A model generated the notes under the pieces. The model searched no databases and was not told the origin of the DNA. It worked only from the letters and a program-made list of their open reading frames with translations. A DNA stretch of 64,000 bases from CAWARU01 sp963805795 (lineage in GTDB: Bacteria; Pseudomonadota; Gammaproteobacteria; UBA6186; Azoamicaceae), in NCBI GenBank assembly GCA_963805795.1, contig CAWDVG010000004.1, positions 496,001 through 560,000 on the forward strand, given 5' to 3'. Of the stretch, positions 43,627 to 52,787 are shown one piece after another. Numbering within the stretch: the stretch's first letter is position 1; each line of letters starts with the position of its first letter. The position numbers were made by a program, and so were the translations under genes.

Positions 43627-44796
43627 TTAGTATAGCCATTGCAAACGTATACCCAATGCCTCTATCATTTTTTTTTGCCCGTTGATTCGATAAGTTCTGG
43701 CTCTAATATAATTTCCAAAAAGGCGGACATGATTATTATAGGTCCACCCAAGTGCAAAGGTCGTACTCCATTCCATACCGCCTGTTTGATTCACAGTTTC
43801 TAAGTTTAAATAACTATAACGAAACGCAATATCCCATGCTCCCATTTTCGTTTGGGGACGTATTCTTCCAAACGTTCCGCTTTTAAAATCATAATCCCGC
43901 GATTCGCCTGTCAGAATATAACTGGCTTGAATATAAGCTCCAGCACATTTATTGATATTAGAAATAAATGCTCTTGTTGGAACGATGGCTTTGGTGATCT
44001 CACTTTGCAAACAGAAAGGACCCCAGAGTGTTGCAAATTCCAAACCCATGCAGGAACAGTAGTTCAAACCCTTAAACTCTGCTGATAAAAAACCAAGATT
44101 GTCTCGTAAGGTAATCTCGGGTCGTGATAAAAATATTAAACGACCTCTCTCATATAACCTTTGATAACGTGCTGAAATTCCAAAATGCAAAACTTCACCA
44201 GGTTCATGAAAGGGGGCATAGGTAATTCGCAAAGTCTTTTGCAATGGCTGATTTTGCCCCGTCATTCTTCTCCCATAAAATGGAGACGTTAGTGAACCAG
44301 AAATAGTACTATCGTAAAATACTTGCCGAAATGATAAACCAATGCCATAACCTGGCGAAAAGGTATAGGTGGGTAAAGATCGCTCTAGAAAAGGACTCCA
44401 TTTATTGCTACAAGCATTTTCCAGGCCAAAAGGAATCACCACCTGACCAAAATAAAGCCATGTATTTTTGCTTAACCCAGAATAGGTAGCATAAAAAGTT
44501 TTCCAATCCAATTTAAATAAATAGCTCCAATGATCATTTAAACTACCGCTGATACTGATTTCAGCCAACCTCACTCGTGTTCCATATAATCTAAATGCGG
44601 GATCCTGCCAATTTTTTTCTGCAAAAGAATACGAATCTACTTTTACCAACATGCTAAGTTTACACCAAGTCTTTTTATCAGTTGTGCTTGTGAATTTTAA
44701 TCCGTTGCTGGATTCTAAATACATCCCTGCTAGCGTAGAACTAGAAAAGAATAAGGTAAATAACAACAAAAAAGTTAGTTTGATTATAATCTTCAC
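43627..44796 (-). CDS. Porin, phosphate-selective O/P-like
   Basis: 389 residues. A clear signal peptide (KLTFLLLFTLFFSSSTLAG) is followed by alternating beta-strand sequence ending in an aromatic LQWLY, typical of a 16-stranded outer-membrane porin. Features such as HWSYLFKLDWK, YFGQVVIPFGLENA and WDIAFRYSYLNLE match the OprO/OprP (Porin_O_P) type. Legionellales carry several such proteins. Substrate specificity cannot be read. It is not in an obvious operon; dsbB lies downstream 54 bases away. Confidence 0.85.
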   Translation of the reverse strand: MKIIIKLTFLLLFTLFFSSSTLAGMYLESSNGLKFTSTTDKKTWCKLSMLVKVDSYSFAEKNWQDPAFRLYGTRVRLAEISISGSLNDHWSYLFKLDWKTFYATYSGLSKNTWLYFGQVVIPFGLENACSNKWSPFLERSLPTYTFSPGYGIGLSFRQVFYDSTISGSLTSPFYGRRMTGQNQPLQKTLRITYAPFHEPGEVLHFGISARYQRLYERGRLIFLSRPEITLRDNLGFLSAEFKGLNYCSCMGLEFATLWGPFCLQSEITKAIVPTRAFISNINKCAGAYIQASYILTGESRDYDFKSGTFGRIRPQTKMGAWDIAFRYSYLNLETVNQTGGMEWSTTFALGWTYNNHVRLFGNYIRARTYRINGQKKMIEALGIRLQWLY

Positions 44797-44914
44797 CTAT
44801 TAATTGAGAGGGCTAAAAAAAGCAAGATTAACTGGAGTTTGTCTTTATGTCTATTATATTCTTCGCAAAAATATGTTAATATTTGAATAGCTGACCAGAG
44901 TAATACATTCAGGT

Positions 44915-45103
44915 ATGGAGCTTAACCGTTCAGTGTCTACGATAAGAATTGTCAAATTGATAGCCTTAAATGGGCTTTTGTTATCTGCATTATGTTGCTT
45001 AATGGGGTGTGGTCAAACTGGCCCTCTTTATCTACCGGAAGAATGCTCACCAGAAACGACGGTTAATGAAACAGTGATCTGTGAAAAATGTCCTAAATTC
45101 TAA
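44915..45103 (+). CDS. lptM: LptM-like small lipoprotein (YifL family)
   Basis: A 62-residue protein with a hydrophobic signal, lipobox CCLMGC (lipidated Cys near residue 32) and the family motif CGQTGPLYLP. LptM helps oxidative maturation of the LptD translocon. In many gammaproteobacteria it precedes lysA-dapF-xerC; here dapF follows directly, 33 bases on, so lysA has been lost from this position. The N terminus is longer than usual, and two further Cys lie in the tail. Confidence 0.85.
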   Translation: MELNRSVSTIRIVKLIALNGLLLSALCCLMGCGQTGPLYLPEECSPETTVNETVICEKCPKF

Positions 45104-45136
45104 GAAATAATTTAGGAACACGTATGAGATGAAAAT

Positions 45137-46018
45137 ATGTTAGTAAATTTCGAAAAAATGCATGCCTTGGGCAATGACTTCGTAATGATTGATCTGATCA
45201 CTCAAAACGTGAGCTTAGAATCCCCACATATTCAGCGTATAGCCGATAGACATTTTGGTATCGGCTGCGATCAAGTCATTCTGCTTCTACCACCCATTCG
45301 GCCAGACGCAGATTTTTTCTATCGCATTTTTAATGCCGATGGCCAAGAAGTAGAACAATGCGGCAATGGCGCCCGATGCGCCGCTCGTTTTTTTTATGAC
45401 ATGGGTTTTGTTCATCATAAAACCCTGCATGCTGATTGTTTAGCAGGTCCTATTCAGTTTCAAATAGAGGAAGATGAAACGATCAGCATGAACATGGGAA
45501 TACCCAGTTTTACACCTGAACAAATACCGATGAACCTTCCCAAAGCAGAAAATGTTTATTCGTTGTCTTTAGCCGATGTACCCTCTTTTCAAGAAAATTC
45601 ACATGAAAATTTTTTTAATAGGGAAGCAAAAAGCATAAGCTTAACGGCAGTCTCTGTTGGGAATCCTCACACAGTTTTACAAGTATCTGATATAGAAACT
45701 GTTCGGGTGGATGACTGGGGGAAAATTTTATCCACTCACGCTCTTTTCCCTAAGGGAACCAATGTCGAATTTATGCAAATCATAAACCCCTCGCATATTC
45801 GTTTGCGCGTTTATGAACGTGGCGTAGGTGAAACGCTGGCTTGTGGAACCGGCGCCGCCGCAGCCGCCATAGCAGGGATTAAACAAAATCTCTTACAAAG
45901 TCCGGTAACCGTTGCCTTTTTGCAAGGAGAATTGCAAGTTCATTGGGCCGGAGAAGATTCAACGATAATTATGAAAGGCCCCGCAATAAGTGTTTTTGCC
46001 GGACGTTTTCGACTTTAA
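45137..46018 (+). CDS. dapF: Diaminopimelate epimerase
   Basis: A 293-residue enzyme converting LL- to meso-diaminopimelate for lysine and peptidoglycan. Both catalytic cysteines are seen: EQCGNGARCAARF (about residue 76) and ETLACGTGAAAAA (about 238), with KMHALGNDFV at the N terminus and SVGNPHTVL. Its stop overlaps the xerC ATG (TAATG). An insertion of about 15 residues compared with the usual ~276 lies in the middle (DVPSFQENSHENFFN). Confidence 0.96.
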   Translation: MLVNFEKMHALGNDFVMIDLITQNVSLESPHIQRIADRHFGIGCDQVILLLPPIRPDADFFYRIFNADGQEVEQCGNGARCAARFFYDMGFVHHKTLHADCLAGPIQFQIEEDETISMNMGIPSFTPEQIPMNLPKAENVYSLSLADVPSFQENSHENFFNREAKSISLTAVSVGNPHTVLQVSDIETVRVDDWGKILSTHALFPKGTNVEFMQIINPSHIRLRVYERGVGETLACGTGAAAAAIAGIKQNLLQSPVTVAFLQGELQVHWAGEDSTIIMKGPAISVFAGRFRL

Positions 46019-46959
46019 TGAAAATTGAAGATCTGACCCCTTTTTTAAAGCATCTTTCTTACGAACGCAGACTCTCTAAACATAGTCTAATGGCCTATGA
46101 ACGGGATCTAAAACGAGCTGCTCATTTTTTTTCAAATAATAATATTACACATTGGCAAAATATCCAAGAAACACAGTTACGTGAATTTTTAATTTTTGAA
46201 CGCAATCGCAAGCAGTCTGCTCGTAGTTTACATCGACAATTATCTGTCCTTCGAACCTTTTTTGACTATCTTATTCGCGAGCAACAATTAACTAAAAATC
46301 CCGCGAAACAGGTAACCGCTCCAAAACTAGGCAAAACCTTACCGAGCACTCTCGATGTCGATGAAGTAACACAATTGCTAGCCATAGCAACCGATGATTT
46401 TCTGAGTATTCGTGACCTAGCTATTATGGAATTACTCTATTCTGCAGGTTTACGTTTATCTGAAATTGTGTCTTTGAATCTATCTGATTTAGACTTGGGT
46501 CAAAATCAATTTCGTGTTACCGGTAAAGGGCAAAAGATGCGTTTGGGCATTATCGGTAAAACCGCTAAAAAAGCCTTGCTGGCCTGGCTCAAAATCCGAC
46601 AAACCTTGCCAAATCCAAATAAAGATCCATCCGCCGTATTTTTGAGCCAACGGGGCCTTCGTTTAACAGCTAGAGCTTTACAATATCGTTTAGCCTTGCA
46701 AGGAAAAAAACAAGGCCTTAGTACTCGTTTACACCCACATCGTTTGCGTCATAGTTTTGCAACCCATATGTTGGAATCGAGCGGAGATTTGCGGGCCGTG
46801 CAAGAATTATTAGGGCATGCTAATTTAAGCACCACTCAGATTTATACCCATTTGGATTTTCAGCAATTAACTCGTTTATACGACCAATTTCATCCTAGGG
46901 CTTCTAAGCGAAAACGACAAAAAAACATGAACAAAGTAATTAATAATCGGGAAGACTAG
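46018..46959 (+). CDS. xerC: Tyrosine recombinase XerC
   Basis: 313 residues from ATG 46018. Catalytic residues are in place: Arg in LYSAGLRLSEIVSL, Lys in FRVTGKGQKMR, HRLRHSFATHML (His-xx-Arg), LGHANLSTTQIYTH (His and the nucleophile Tyr). XerC works with XerD at dif to resolve chromosome dimers. The usual gene for a DUF484 protein between dapF and xerC is missing; the two genes overlap by one base. The tail is lysine/arginine-rich. Confidence 0.95.
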   Translation: MKIEDLTPFLKHLSYERRLSKHSLMAYERDLKRAAHFFSNNNITHWQNIQETQLREFLIFERNRKQSARSLHRQLSVLRTFFDYLIREQQLTKNPAKQVTAPKLGKTLPSTLDVDEVTQLLAIATDDFLSIRDLAIMELLYSAGLRLSEIVSLNLSDLDLGQNQFRVTGKGQKMRLGIIGKTAKKALLAWLKIRQTLPNPNKDPSAVFLSQRGLRLTARALQYRLALQGKKQGLSTRLHPHRLRHSFATHMLESSGDLRAVQELLGHANLSTTQIYTHLDFQQLTRLYDQFHPRASKRKRQKNMNKVINNRED

Positions 46960-47042
46960 ACAAAATTCAATAATAATGATAAATATTCTCAAAATGCTAA
47001 GATTGTTATAAATTTTTTTTAATATGATAAAGGGATATATGA

Positions 47043-47777
47043 ATGACATGTTTGACTCATATAAACATTTCGAAAGAAGCAAATAAACTAGTAACTACAC
47101 TTTTCCCGCGCCAGATCCGAAGCTTTAGCTGTCGAGAAACTCGATTGGGCTTCTATCTACAACATATTTTTGAGACAGCGTGGCCACAGTATGGTATTTC
47201 TCTTTCACCTGATCAAACACTTAATTTTGATGAACTATTTGGACGTTCTGCATCTCGAACCTTAGAAATTGGTTTTGGAGATGGGGCATCATTATTATCG
47301 ATGGCTAAAAACTATCCAGAAAAAGATTTTATTGCTATAGAGGTTTTTCGAAAAGGAATCGCAAGTCTTTTGGCGGGCATTATCAAGCATTCTCTTAACA
47401 ATATCAGAATTATTTTTAAAGATGCGGTAGAAGTTGTAAACCATCATATCCCTGATAACAGTTTACAAACCATACAAATTTTTTTTGCATATCCCTGGCC
47501 CAAAACCAGGCATCATAAACGACGTTTAATCCAAACGGAATTCATTCAACTACTGACACAAAAACTTGTTGTAGGAGGTGTTATTCATTGTGCCACAGAT
47601 TGGGAACATTATGCTCGGCATATGATTTCGGTTCTTTCAGAAAATCCTAAGCTTCGAAATAATGCTGGTGAGAAAATTTTTTTAGAACGTCCGGATTTTC
47701 GTCCAAAGACTAAATACGAAAAACGCGCAGAAAAAGAAAGCAGATCAGTTTTTGATTTGATGTTTGAGCGCATCTAG
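47043..47777 (+). CDS. trmB: tRNA (guanine-N7)-methyltransferase
   Basis: A 244-residue SAM-dependent enzyme making m7G46 in tRNAs. Motifs are LEIGFGDGASLLSMA (SAM-binding), DFIAIEVFRKGI, NSLQTIQIFFAYPWPKTRHHKRR (family signature) and a C-terminal FRPKTKYEKRAEKES. In typical TrmB the FPDPW site is FAYPW here, a Pro-to-Tyr change. Two R2 repeats lie just downstream. Confidence 0.94.
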   Translation: MTCLTHINISKEANKLVTTLFPRQIRSFSCRETRLGFYLQHIFETAWPQYGISLSPDQTLNFDELFGRSASRTLEIGFGDGASLLSMAKNYPEKDFIAIEVFRKGIASLLAGIIKHSLNNIRIIFKDAVEVVNHHIPDNSLQTIQIFFAYPWPKTRHHKRRLIQTEFIQLLTQKLVVGGVIHCATDWEHYARHMISVLSENPKLRNNAGEKIFLERPDFRPKTKYEKRAEKESRSVFDLMFERI

Positions 47778-47790
47778 AGCGGATGGCCGC

Positions 47791-47870
47791 GAATGCAGTA
47801 TATGAATAATACATGAGCATTGCGAGCGGGGGTGCGCAACAACGCCTAAAATTCATTTGCGAAGAATATA
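47791..47870. repeat. R2 MITE-like repeat, reverse orientation
   Basis: Reverse of the 52788-52914 copy, from GCAGTATATGAATAATACATG to GCGAAGAATATA, sharing CATTGCGAG and GCGCAACAACGCC. The left terminal repeat is missing. It lies 14 bases after trmB. Confidence 0.85.
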
Positions 47871-47954
47871 GGTTGGATTTTTGACCATGAAGACTAAATA
47901 ACAGGTTGGATTTTTAACCATATTATGGTTATAATAGGTTGGAAAATTGACCAT
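47871..47954 (+). promoter_or_regulatory. Triple 16-bp imperfect palindrome ahead of an ATPase gene
   Basis: GGTTGGATTTTTGACC at 47871-47886, GGTTGGATTTTTAACC at 47903-47918 and GGTTGGAAAATTGACC at 47937-47952, each with GGT/ACC ends and repeating every 32-34 bases (about three helical turns). They stop just before the ATPase ATG at 47967. They look like operator sites for an autoregulated gene. Confidence 0.65.
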
Positions 47955-47966
47955 TATAGGAAAACC

Positions 47967-48291
47967 ATGTTAGCAAGACTGATTAATTCTTTTTTAAGCC
48001 AATGGGTTACAGAATTTGATCGAAAACCACTTTTATTAAGGGGCGCAAGACAGGTTGGAAAGACCTCTGCAGTACGTCATTTAGGCAAAAAATTCAAAAG
48101 TTTCATAGAAATTAATTGTGAATAAGAGGAAGAGAAGTGTCAAAATATTTTTATATGTTAATAGTCACCCTAAAACGCCATATTCATTACGATTCTCTGC
48201 TCATAACTATTCGGAATATCAGAATCTGCAATCTTATCCCCTTTATGCAATTGCAAAAGCACTCCATGTTACTTGGGTAGAAGACTTATGA
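47967..48291 (+). pseudogene. AAA ATPase (DUF4143 type) with large internal deletion
   Basis: The 5' part (MLARLINSFLSQWVTEF, then LLLRGARQVGKTSAVRHLG, a Walker A) runs to a stop at 48125. About 30 bases on, in a separate frame, the C-terminal end typical of the same family appears (SHPKTPYSLRFSAHNYSEYQ, then LQSYPLYAIAKAL) ending at 48291. A normal member has about 390-450 residues, so roughly 300 are deleted. R2 repeats flank it on both sides. Confidence 0.8.
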
Positions 48292-48302
48292 GGTTTAATT
48301 GG

Positions 48303-48384
48303 TATACTCTTCGCAAACGAATTTTAGGCGTTGTTGCGCACCCCCTCTCGCAATGCTCATGAAAATCTGTTTGCTTTGAGTATA
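48303..48384. repeat. R2 MITE-like repeat, forward orientation, shortened
   Basis: TATACTCTTCGCAAACGAAT, then TTTAGGCGTTGTTGCGC and the CTCGCAATGCTCATG block, closing TTTGCTTTGAGTATA. It has both termini of the 127-bp copy at 52788 but lacks ~45 bases inside. With 47791-47870 it brackets the ATPase remnant in inverted orientation. Confidence 0.88.
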
Positions 48385-48442
48385 TTACAAACAAAGATAT
48401 CATTAGCGCCAAAAATTAATGCTAAGTATAATCCGCAATCAA

Positions 48443-49621
48443 TTACATAATATTGCATTCACAACAACCGCCCGTACTATTATCACCATTTGATGCTGTT
48501 ACCGTTTTTGTTTGATTTAATACTGGATCGCTGACTCCGACTGGCGTTAATGGCTGCTCCAATGTCGGTATGGTTGCTTGTGTTATGACGGGTGCCGGAG
48601 CTCGTATACTATATACTAATGGTTTGTTTATATCCTGTATCTCTGGTTGTGATGATGATAGCGGTTGCGATGGTGCTGCTGCCACCATAACGGTTTCAGT
48701 AAAAGCTGCTGTCGCATTGGGTAAAACCATCGGCATGGGTGATGCAACAAGATTCTGCGAATCTAAGGAATGTGATCCTAAGGTAGTGGTATCCGCATCT
48801 ATAACCAAAGATTCTGTAGAAATTTTTCGATTAACAGCATTCCCAGAGAAGTGAGTGGTTGGAGTCAAAGCGGCTGCACCTGACGTTGCAGTAGCAGCAG
48901 GAACTAATACTGGCTTTAGTATGGGAAGATCCGGGATATCTTTAATGGACTTTATGGTAACAGAACCTAAGGTAATAGCCTTCTCTATTTCCTTTATATC
49001 CATCCGAGAGGATATTAATACCATTCGTAAAGCTTTCTCTTCAGGTGTACCTGTTTCATATAATGCCTGAAATAAACATTTTTGCTCATGTGGAGTAGGC
49101 ATATAAAATCTAAATTTTTCCATAGGGAGACCCATTTCGATCATGGTTTTTAATGTGGCTATTTTTCTTTGCATATACACATTATTTTGAGGTACGATAT
49201 AGGCGCCCGATCGATCATCAAAATAATCAACTGTCGAATCATCCAAAAAAACAATATCACCGGCTGCAAAAACAGATTTTGCCTTATTCGCAGCATAATA
49301 ATGCTTACCGTTCCCAATTCGCAAAATTCTTTTCCCATTAGCATCTGCTTGGATAACAAAAGGAAGTTTTTTATTCGTGAAGGGTTTAAACAAGGGTGGG
49401 GAGAGCTGATCTCTGCCGTGCCAATTTTGTAGAAAACAAGTACCATCATCGGGTTTTTGATGCAGCTGATATGTGATGGGTTGACCATATTTTTGCATAG
49501 CATTCGTATAAATTTTTTCCAAAATTGCCGCACCGGGTCCGGTAGTATCTTTTAGGGTATTATTCAAATCAAGAGGAATGCTTAAATCGAGTGTAGTTTT
49601 GCTAATAATAATGGCTGCCAT
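48443..49621 (-). CDS. Orphan 392-residue protein with C-terminal CaaX-like motif
   Basis: No family recognised. The N-terminal part (1-200) is folded-looking; the segment VFAAGDIVFLDDSTVDYFD then DRSGAYIVPQ resembles a motif (x-N-x-SGHY-x-P) seen in secreted toxins and effectors, which is weak evidence. Residues ~215-375 are Ala/Ser/Thr/Pro-rich and disordered. The protein ends CCECNIM: a CaaX-like box (Cys-Asn-Ile-Met, with Met favouring farnesylation) preceded by extra cysteines suited to palmitoylation. Such endings serve host-lipidated effectors of Legionella. No signal peptide is present, so export would be by a type IV-like route if real. Confidence 0.7.
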   Translation of the reverse strand: MAAIIISKTTLDLSIPLDLNNTLKDTTGPGAAILEKIYTNAMQKYGQPITYQLHQKPDDGTCFLQNWHGRDQLSPPLFKPFTNKKLPFVIQADANGKRILRIGNGKHYYAANKAKSVFAAGDIVFLDDSTVDYFDDRSGAYIVPQNNVYMQRKIATLKTMIEMGLPMEKFRFYMPTPHEQKCLFQALYETGTPEEKALRMVLISSRMDIKEIEKAITLGSVTIKSIKDIPDLPILKPVLVPAATATSGAAALTPTTHFSGNAVNRKISTESLVIDADTTTLGSHSLDSQNLVASPMPMVLPNATAAFTETVMVAAAPSQPLSSSQPEIQDINKPLVYSIRAPAPVITQATIPTLEQPLTPVGVSDPVLNQTKTVTASNGDNSTGGCCECNIM

Positions 49622-49833
49622 AGGTATCTCTCTCTATTAGTAATAATGAATATCAAAATGGATAGTGGTTGTGTCCTATTATTTAGTACTTTTATACTAT
49701 TATATTATTGCTTATAGGTCAATAGATCTCGGGACATCATTTTATTGTTATTTTGCAAAGCAAAATTACCTTTTGGATGATTACAGCCTAGCTACGTTTG
49801 CCTATAATAAACATATTCTAAGGAGAGAACTCT

Positions 49834-51681
49834 GTGACAGCCGTCCCCATTCCCTTAAGTTTCGACATTGTCTTAGTGCTAGGAATTCTAGTATTTACTG
49901 TCGTTTTGTCTCTTTCAAATGTGATACGGGTAGATGTGGTGGCCGTATTGGTACTAGTTGTATTAGGAATAACGAGGTTGTTGCCTCCGGAACAATTATT
50001 CTCAGGCTTTTCCAGTGAAGCTGTCTTCTCTCTTATCTCTATCATGATTATTGGAGCTGGACTCGAGAAAAGTGGTGTGGCTATACACGCAGCCCGCTGG
50101 GTTTTAAAACTGGGGCGGGAACGCCCTACTAAAATTAGCACGGTTCTTATGATTACTTCGGGCTTACTATCAGCCTTTATGAGAAGTCTGGGGACAGTCG
50201 CTGTATTATTACCCGTTGTTACTCGTATCACCGCTAGAACAGGTATCCCGAAATCCCGCTTACTAATTCCAATGGCTTATTGTTCCATTTTGGGTGGGAC
50301 TTTAACCATGGTGGGCTCAAGTCCTCTTATTTTATTAAACAGTCTTTTAAAAAATGCGCATGAATTTGTCAATCAAAAAATGCCTGCACTAGAACCCTTT
50401 CAACTATTCTCCGTTCTGCCTCTAGGCTTACTTTTATTGGGGGGAGGGGTGCTCTATTTTTTTCTTTTTGGCAAAAAACTATTGCCTAAAGAATCCCCAA
50501 CTACTTTTAATAGCGGAACAACTAAAACTCATTTTTTAAAGACTTATGGCAAAGGAGGAGATATTTTTGAACTTAAGGTTCCTGCAAGTAGCCCTTTAGC
50601 TCATATTAATTTAAAAGATTTTGAATTAAAACTAGACCCTTCTTCCTCCCTATTAGCTGTTGTTGAAGGAAAAGAAACACATTTTCCACCCCTGCGCAAA
50701 ATCAACATAGAACCTAATGCTTTAATAGCCATCATGGGTATTAAAGAAAAAGTTGCAGAATTTGCCGAAAAATATGGCTTAAAACTATACCCACGTCTCA
50801 ATGTATTTGCGGAAATGTTGCATCCTGTACGCGCAGGCTTATCTGAAGCTGTTATTCCCCCGAGCTCACAATTGATTGGTGAAGCCGTTCGTGAACTGCA
50901 CATGAAACGTAACTACCAATTGCACGTTCTGGCCTTATACCGAGGGCAAACGGTCTACCAAGGCGAAGAATTAAAAGACTTAACTTTACGATCGGGCGAT
51001 ACCTTAGGAATATTTTGTCGCTGGGAAGCCCTTGCCGATTTTCATAAAAACCCAGATTTTGTGGTGTTAACAACCTCCTATCCGCGTGAAGAATTACGAC
51101 CACAAAAGGCATGGCTCGCTATATTATTTTTCTTGTTGTCGCTTTTCTTAATTGTTGTGGGGGGTTTTCCCGTATCAGTTGGGTTATTACTTGGTGGTGT
51201 AGGGATGATTGCTACAGGAGTTTTATCAATTGACGAGGCTTATGAAACGGTTAGCTGGAAAACCGTATTTTTATTAGGCGGGTTAATGCCTTTAGGACTG
51301 GTCATGCAGGCAACCCAAACCACAGATTGGCTTACCCAACATACTCCCATATTAAGAGAAGATTTACCTATTTGGGCTATACAGGCAGGTCTTGCATTCA
51401 CCGCAACCTTATTTTCATTTGCGGTATCGGCCGCTGGATCTACTATTGTTTTGGTTCCAGTTGCTCTAGATTTAGCCCTCAAGGTAGGTGCAGATCCCAG
51501 AATGTTTGCTTTAATTGTGGCCATTGCATCTTCGAATACTTTTTTATTGCCTATGCAACAAGCCAATGCCCTGATTATGGGTCCTGGGGGATATAGAATA
51601 GCAGACTTTGTTCGTTCTGGTTTTGGATTAACCATTCTATATTGGATCGTGATGCTCTTTGCGATTAATCTTTTCTTTTAA
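49834..51681 (+). CDS. SLC13/ArsB-type permease with RCK_C domains
   Basis: 615 residues from a GTG with AAGGAGAG upstream. About eleven hydrophobic segments form two halves, split by a cytosolic insert (about 235-420) with two TrkA-C-like domains (LAVVEGKETHFPPLRKINIEPNALIAIMG and similar). The first half carries GLEKSGVAIHAARWVL and PMAYCSILGGTLTMVGSSP, typical of divalent anion/Na+ symporters of the SLC13 (citrate, sulfate) group. The substrate cannot be told; sulfate or dicarboxylates are options. Confidence 0.85.
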   Translation: MTAVPIPLSFDIVLVLGILVFTVVLSLSNVIRVDVVAVLVLVVLGITRLLPPEQLFSGFSSEAVFSLISIMIIGAGLEKSGVAIHAARWVLKLGRERPTKISTVLMITSGLLSAFMRSLGTVAVLLPVVTRITARTGIPKSRLLIPMAYCSILGGTLTMVGSSPLILLNSLLKNAHEFVNQKMPALEPFQLFSVLPLGLLLLGGGVLYFFLFGKKLLPKESPTTFNSGTTKTHFLKTYGKGGDIFELKVPASSPLAHINLKDFELKLDPSSSLLAVVEGKETHFPPLRKINIEPNALIAIMGIKEKVAEFAEKYGLKLYPRLNVFAEMLHPVRAGLSEAVIPPSSQLIGEAVRELHMKRNYQLHVLALYRGQTVYQGEELKDLTLRSGDTLGIFCRWEALADFHKNPDFVVLTTSYPREELRPQKAWLAILFFLLSLFLIVVGGFPVSVGLLLGGVGMIATGVLSIDEAYETVSWKTVFLLGGLMPLGLVMQATQTTDWLTQHTPILREDLPIWAIQAGLAFTATLFSFAVSAAGSTIVLVPVALDLALKVGADPRMFALIVAIASSNTFLLPMQQANALIMGPGGYRIADFVRSGFGLTILYWIVMLFAINLFF

Positions 51682-51790
51682 AATAGCTTTTCATTTCTCC
51701 AACGAAATATGATTACACTTGTTCGCAACTGAAAATTGATTGATACTATATTCATTGAAATGAAGCATGCAGAGGAGGCTATAAAATCAC

Positions 51791-52255
51791 ATGGAAGAAT
51801 TAAGTTTACAGGAAAAGTATGCCCCACATAATGCTTGTTTTGGTTGTGGTCCAGCAAATCCCAAAGGTTTACAAATTCGTAGTTTTCCACAGGGAAACGA
51901 AGTAATTGCCAGTTTTCGACCTGAAAAATATCAAGAAGCATTTCCCAATATACTTAATGGGGGTATCATTGGAACCCTATTAGATTGTCATTCCAATTGG
52001 ACTGCAACTTGGCATCTCATGGAAAAAACTCATGCTTCAACGCCCCCTTGTACAGTAACAGCAGATTATGCAATTAAGCTGTTACGACCAACCCCCACTC
52101 ATGATGAAATTCAACTTCGAGCTTGGGTGATCGAATCAACAGAAGATAGTGCAATAGTAGAAGCTGAATTGTTAGCTCAGGGAAAAGTGTGTGCTACTTG
52201 TAAAGGAAAGTTTGTTGCAGTTAAACCTGGGCATCCTGCCTATCATCGTTGGTAG
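51791..52255 (+). CDS. Hotdog-fold thioesterase (PaaI-like)
   Basis: A 154-residue hotdog-fold protein of the PaaI/4HBT group. The N terminus has a Cys pair (NACFGCGPANPKGLQI) typical of one branch; the catalytic helix region ILNGGIIGTLLDCHSNWTA and the strand VTADYAIKLLRPTPTHDE follow. It probably hydrolyses an acyl-CoA thioester. It is followed after five bases by a convergent toxin remnant. Confidence 0.85.
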   Translation: MEELSLQEKYAPHNACFGCGPANPKGLQIRSFPQGNEVIASFRPEKYQEAFPNILNGGIIGTLLDCHSNWTATWHLMEKTHASTPPCTVTADYAIKLLRPTPTHDEIQLRAWVIESTEDSAIVEAELLAQGKVCATCKGKFVAVKPGHPAYHRW

Positions 52256-52260
52256 AAAAC

Positions 52261-52755
52261 TTATTGGCTTTGATAGATCAATCGATCATTTGTTAACATC
52301 TGAATGTCATTTTGTAAGTGATGCCAATCATTTTCAGAAATAATATTTATTCCTGATGAGTTTTTTGAAGCAATAATCTTTGGTAGTTCATCTGCGCGAT
52401 AAATATGTGCCTCATCTACGATATCGACATACCGACTCAGCATCTTAAGACCGAATGAATAACGTCTTAAGATGACACTTAAATCGATATCATGACCACC
52501 TTTAGATACTCTATGTTTTACACGGAAATCACATAAAGTTGGCATCGTGATCCATAGAAAATGAAGTATGATACTGAAACCAGCTTTTCTTGCTTTTTTA
52601 ATGAATAGAAGTAAAGTTCGTGGGGCTAAAGTGGTTTCTATAATAAAATTATTTTTTGAATCTGCAATTAAAGCATTTCTTTTTTGGATAGCCGAACGTG
52701 CAGCATCAATTCTAACTGCAGCATTATTTTTTCGATACGTTTTGCTTCTTCCATA
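52261..52755 (-). pseudogene. Zeta-toxin-like kinase, 5' truncated
   Basis: The frame reads back from a stop at 52261 through IIETTLAPRTLLLFIKKARK, AGFSIILHFLWI, and RVSKGGHDIDLSVILRRYS with VDEAHIYRADELPKIIASK. These match the zeta/AAA UDP-sugar kinase family from the 'ETTL' strand onward. An in-frame TAA at 52756-52758 precedes it, and no start codon or P-loop is present. The GxxGxGKST part has been lost, probably at the R2 insertion next to it. It is a nonfunctional remnant. Confidence 0.72.
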
Positions 52756-52787
52756 TTAATAATATAACATATCAATTAAACTATGAC

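Noticed and set aside
51678..51941. 87-codon minus-strand ORF at the thioesterase start
   Set aside because: It is antisense to the first half of the hotdog gene and has no ribosome site or family likeness.
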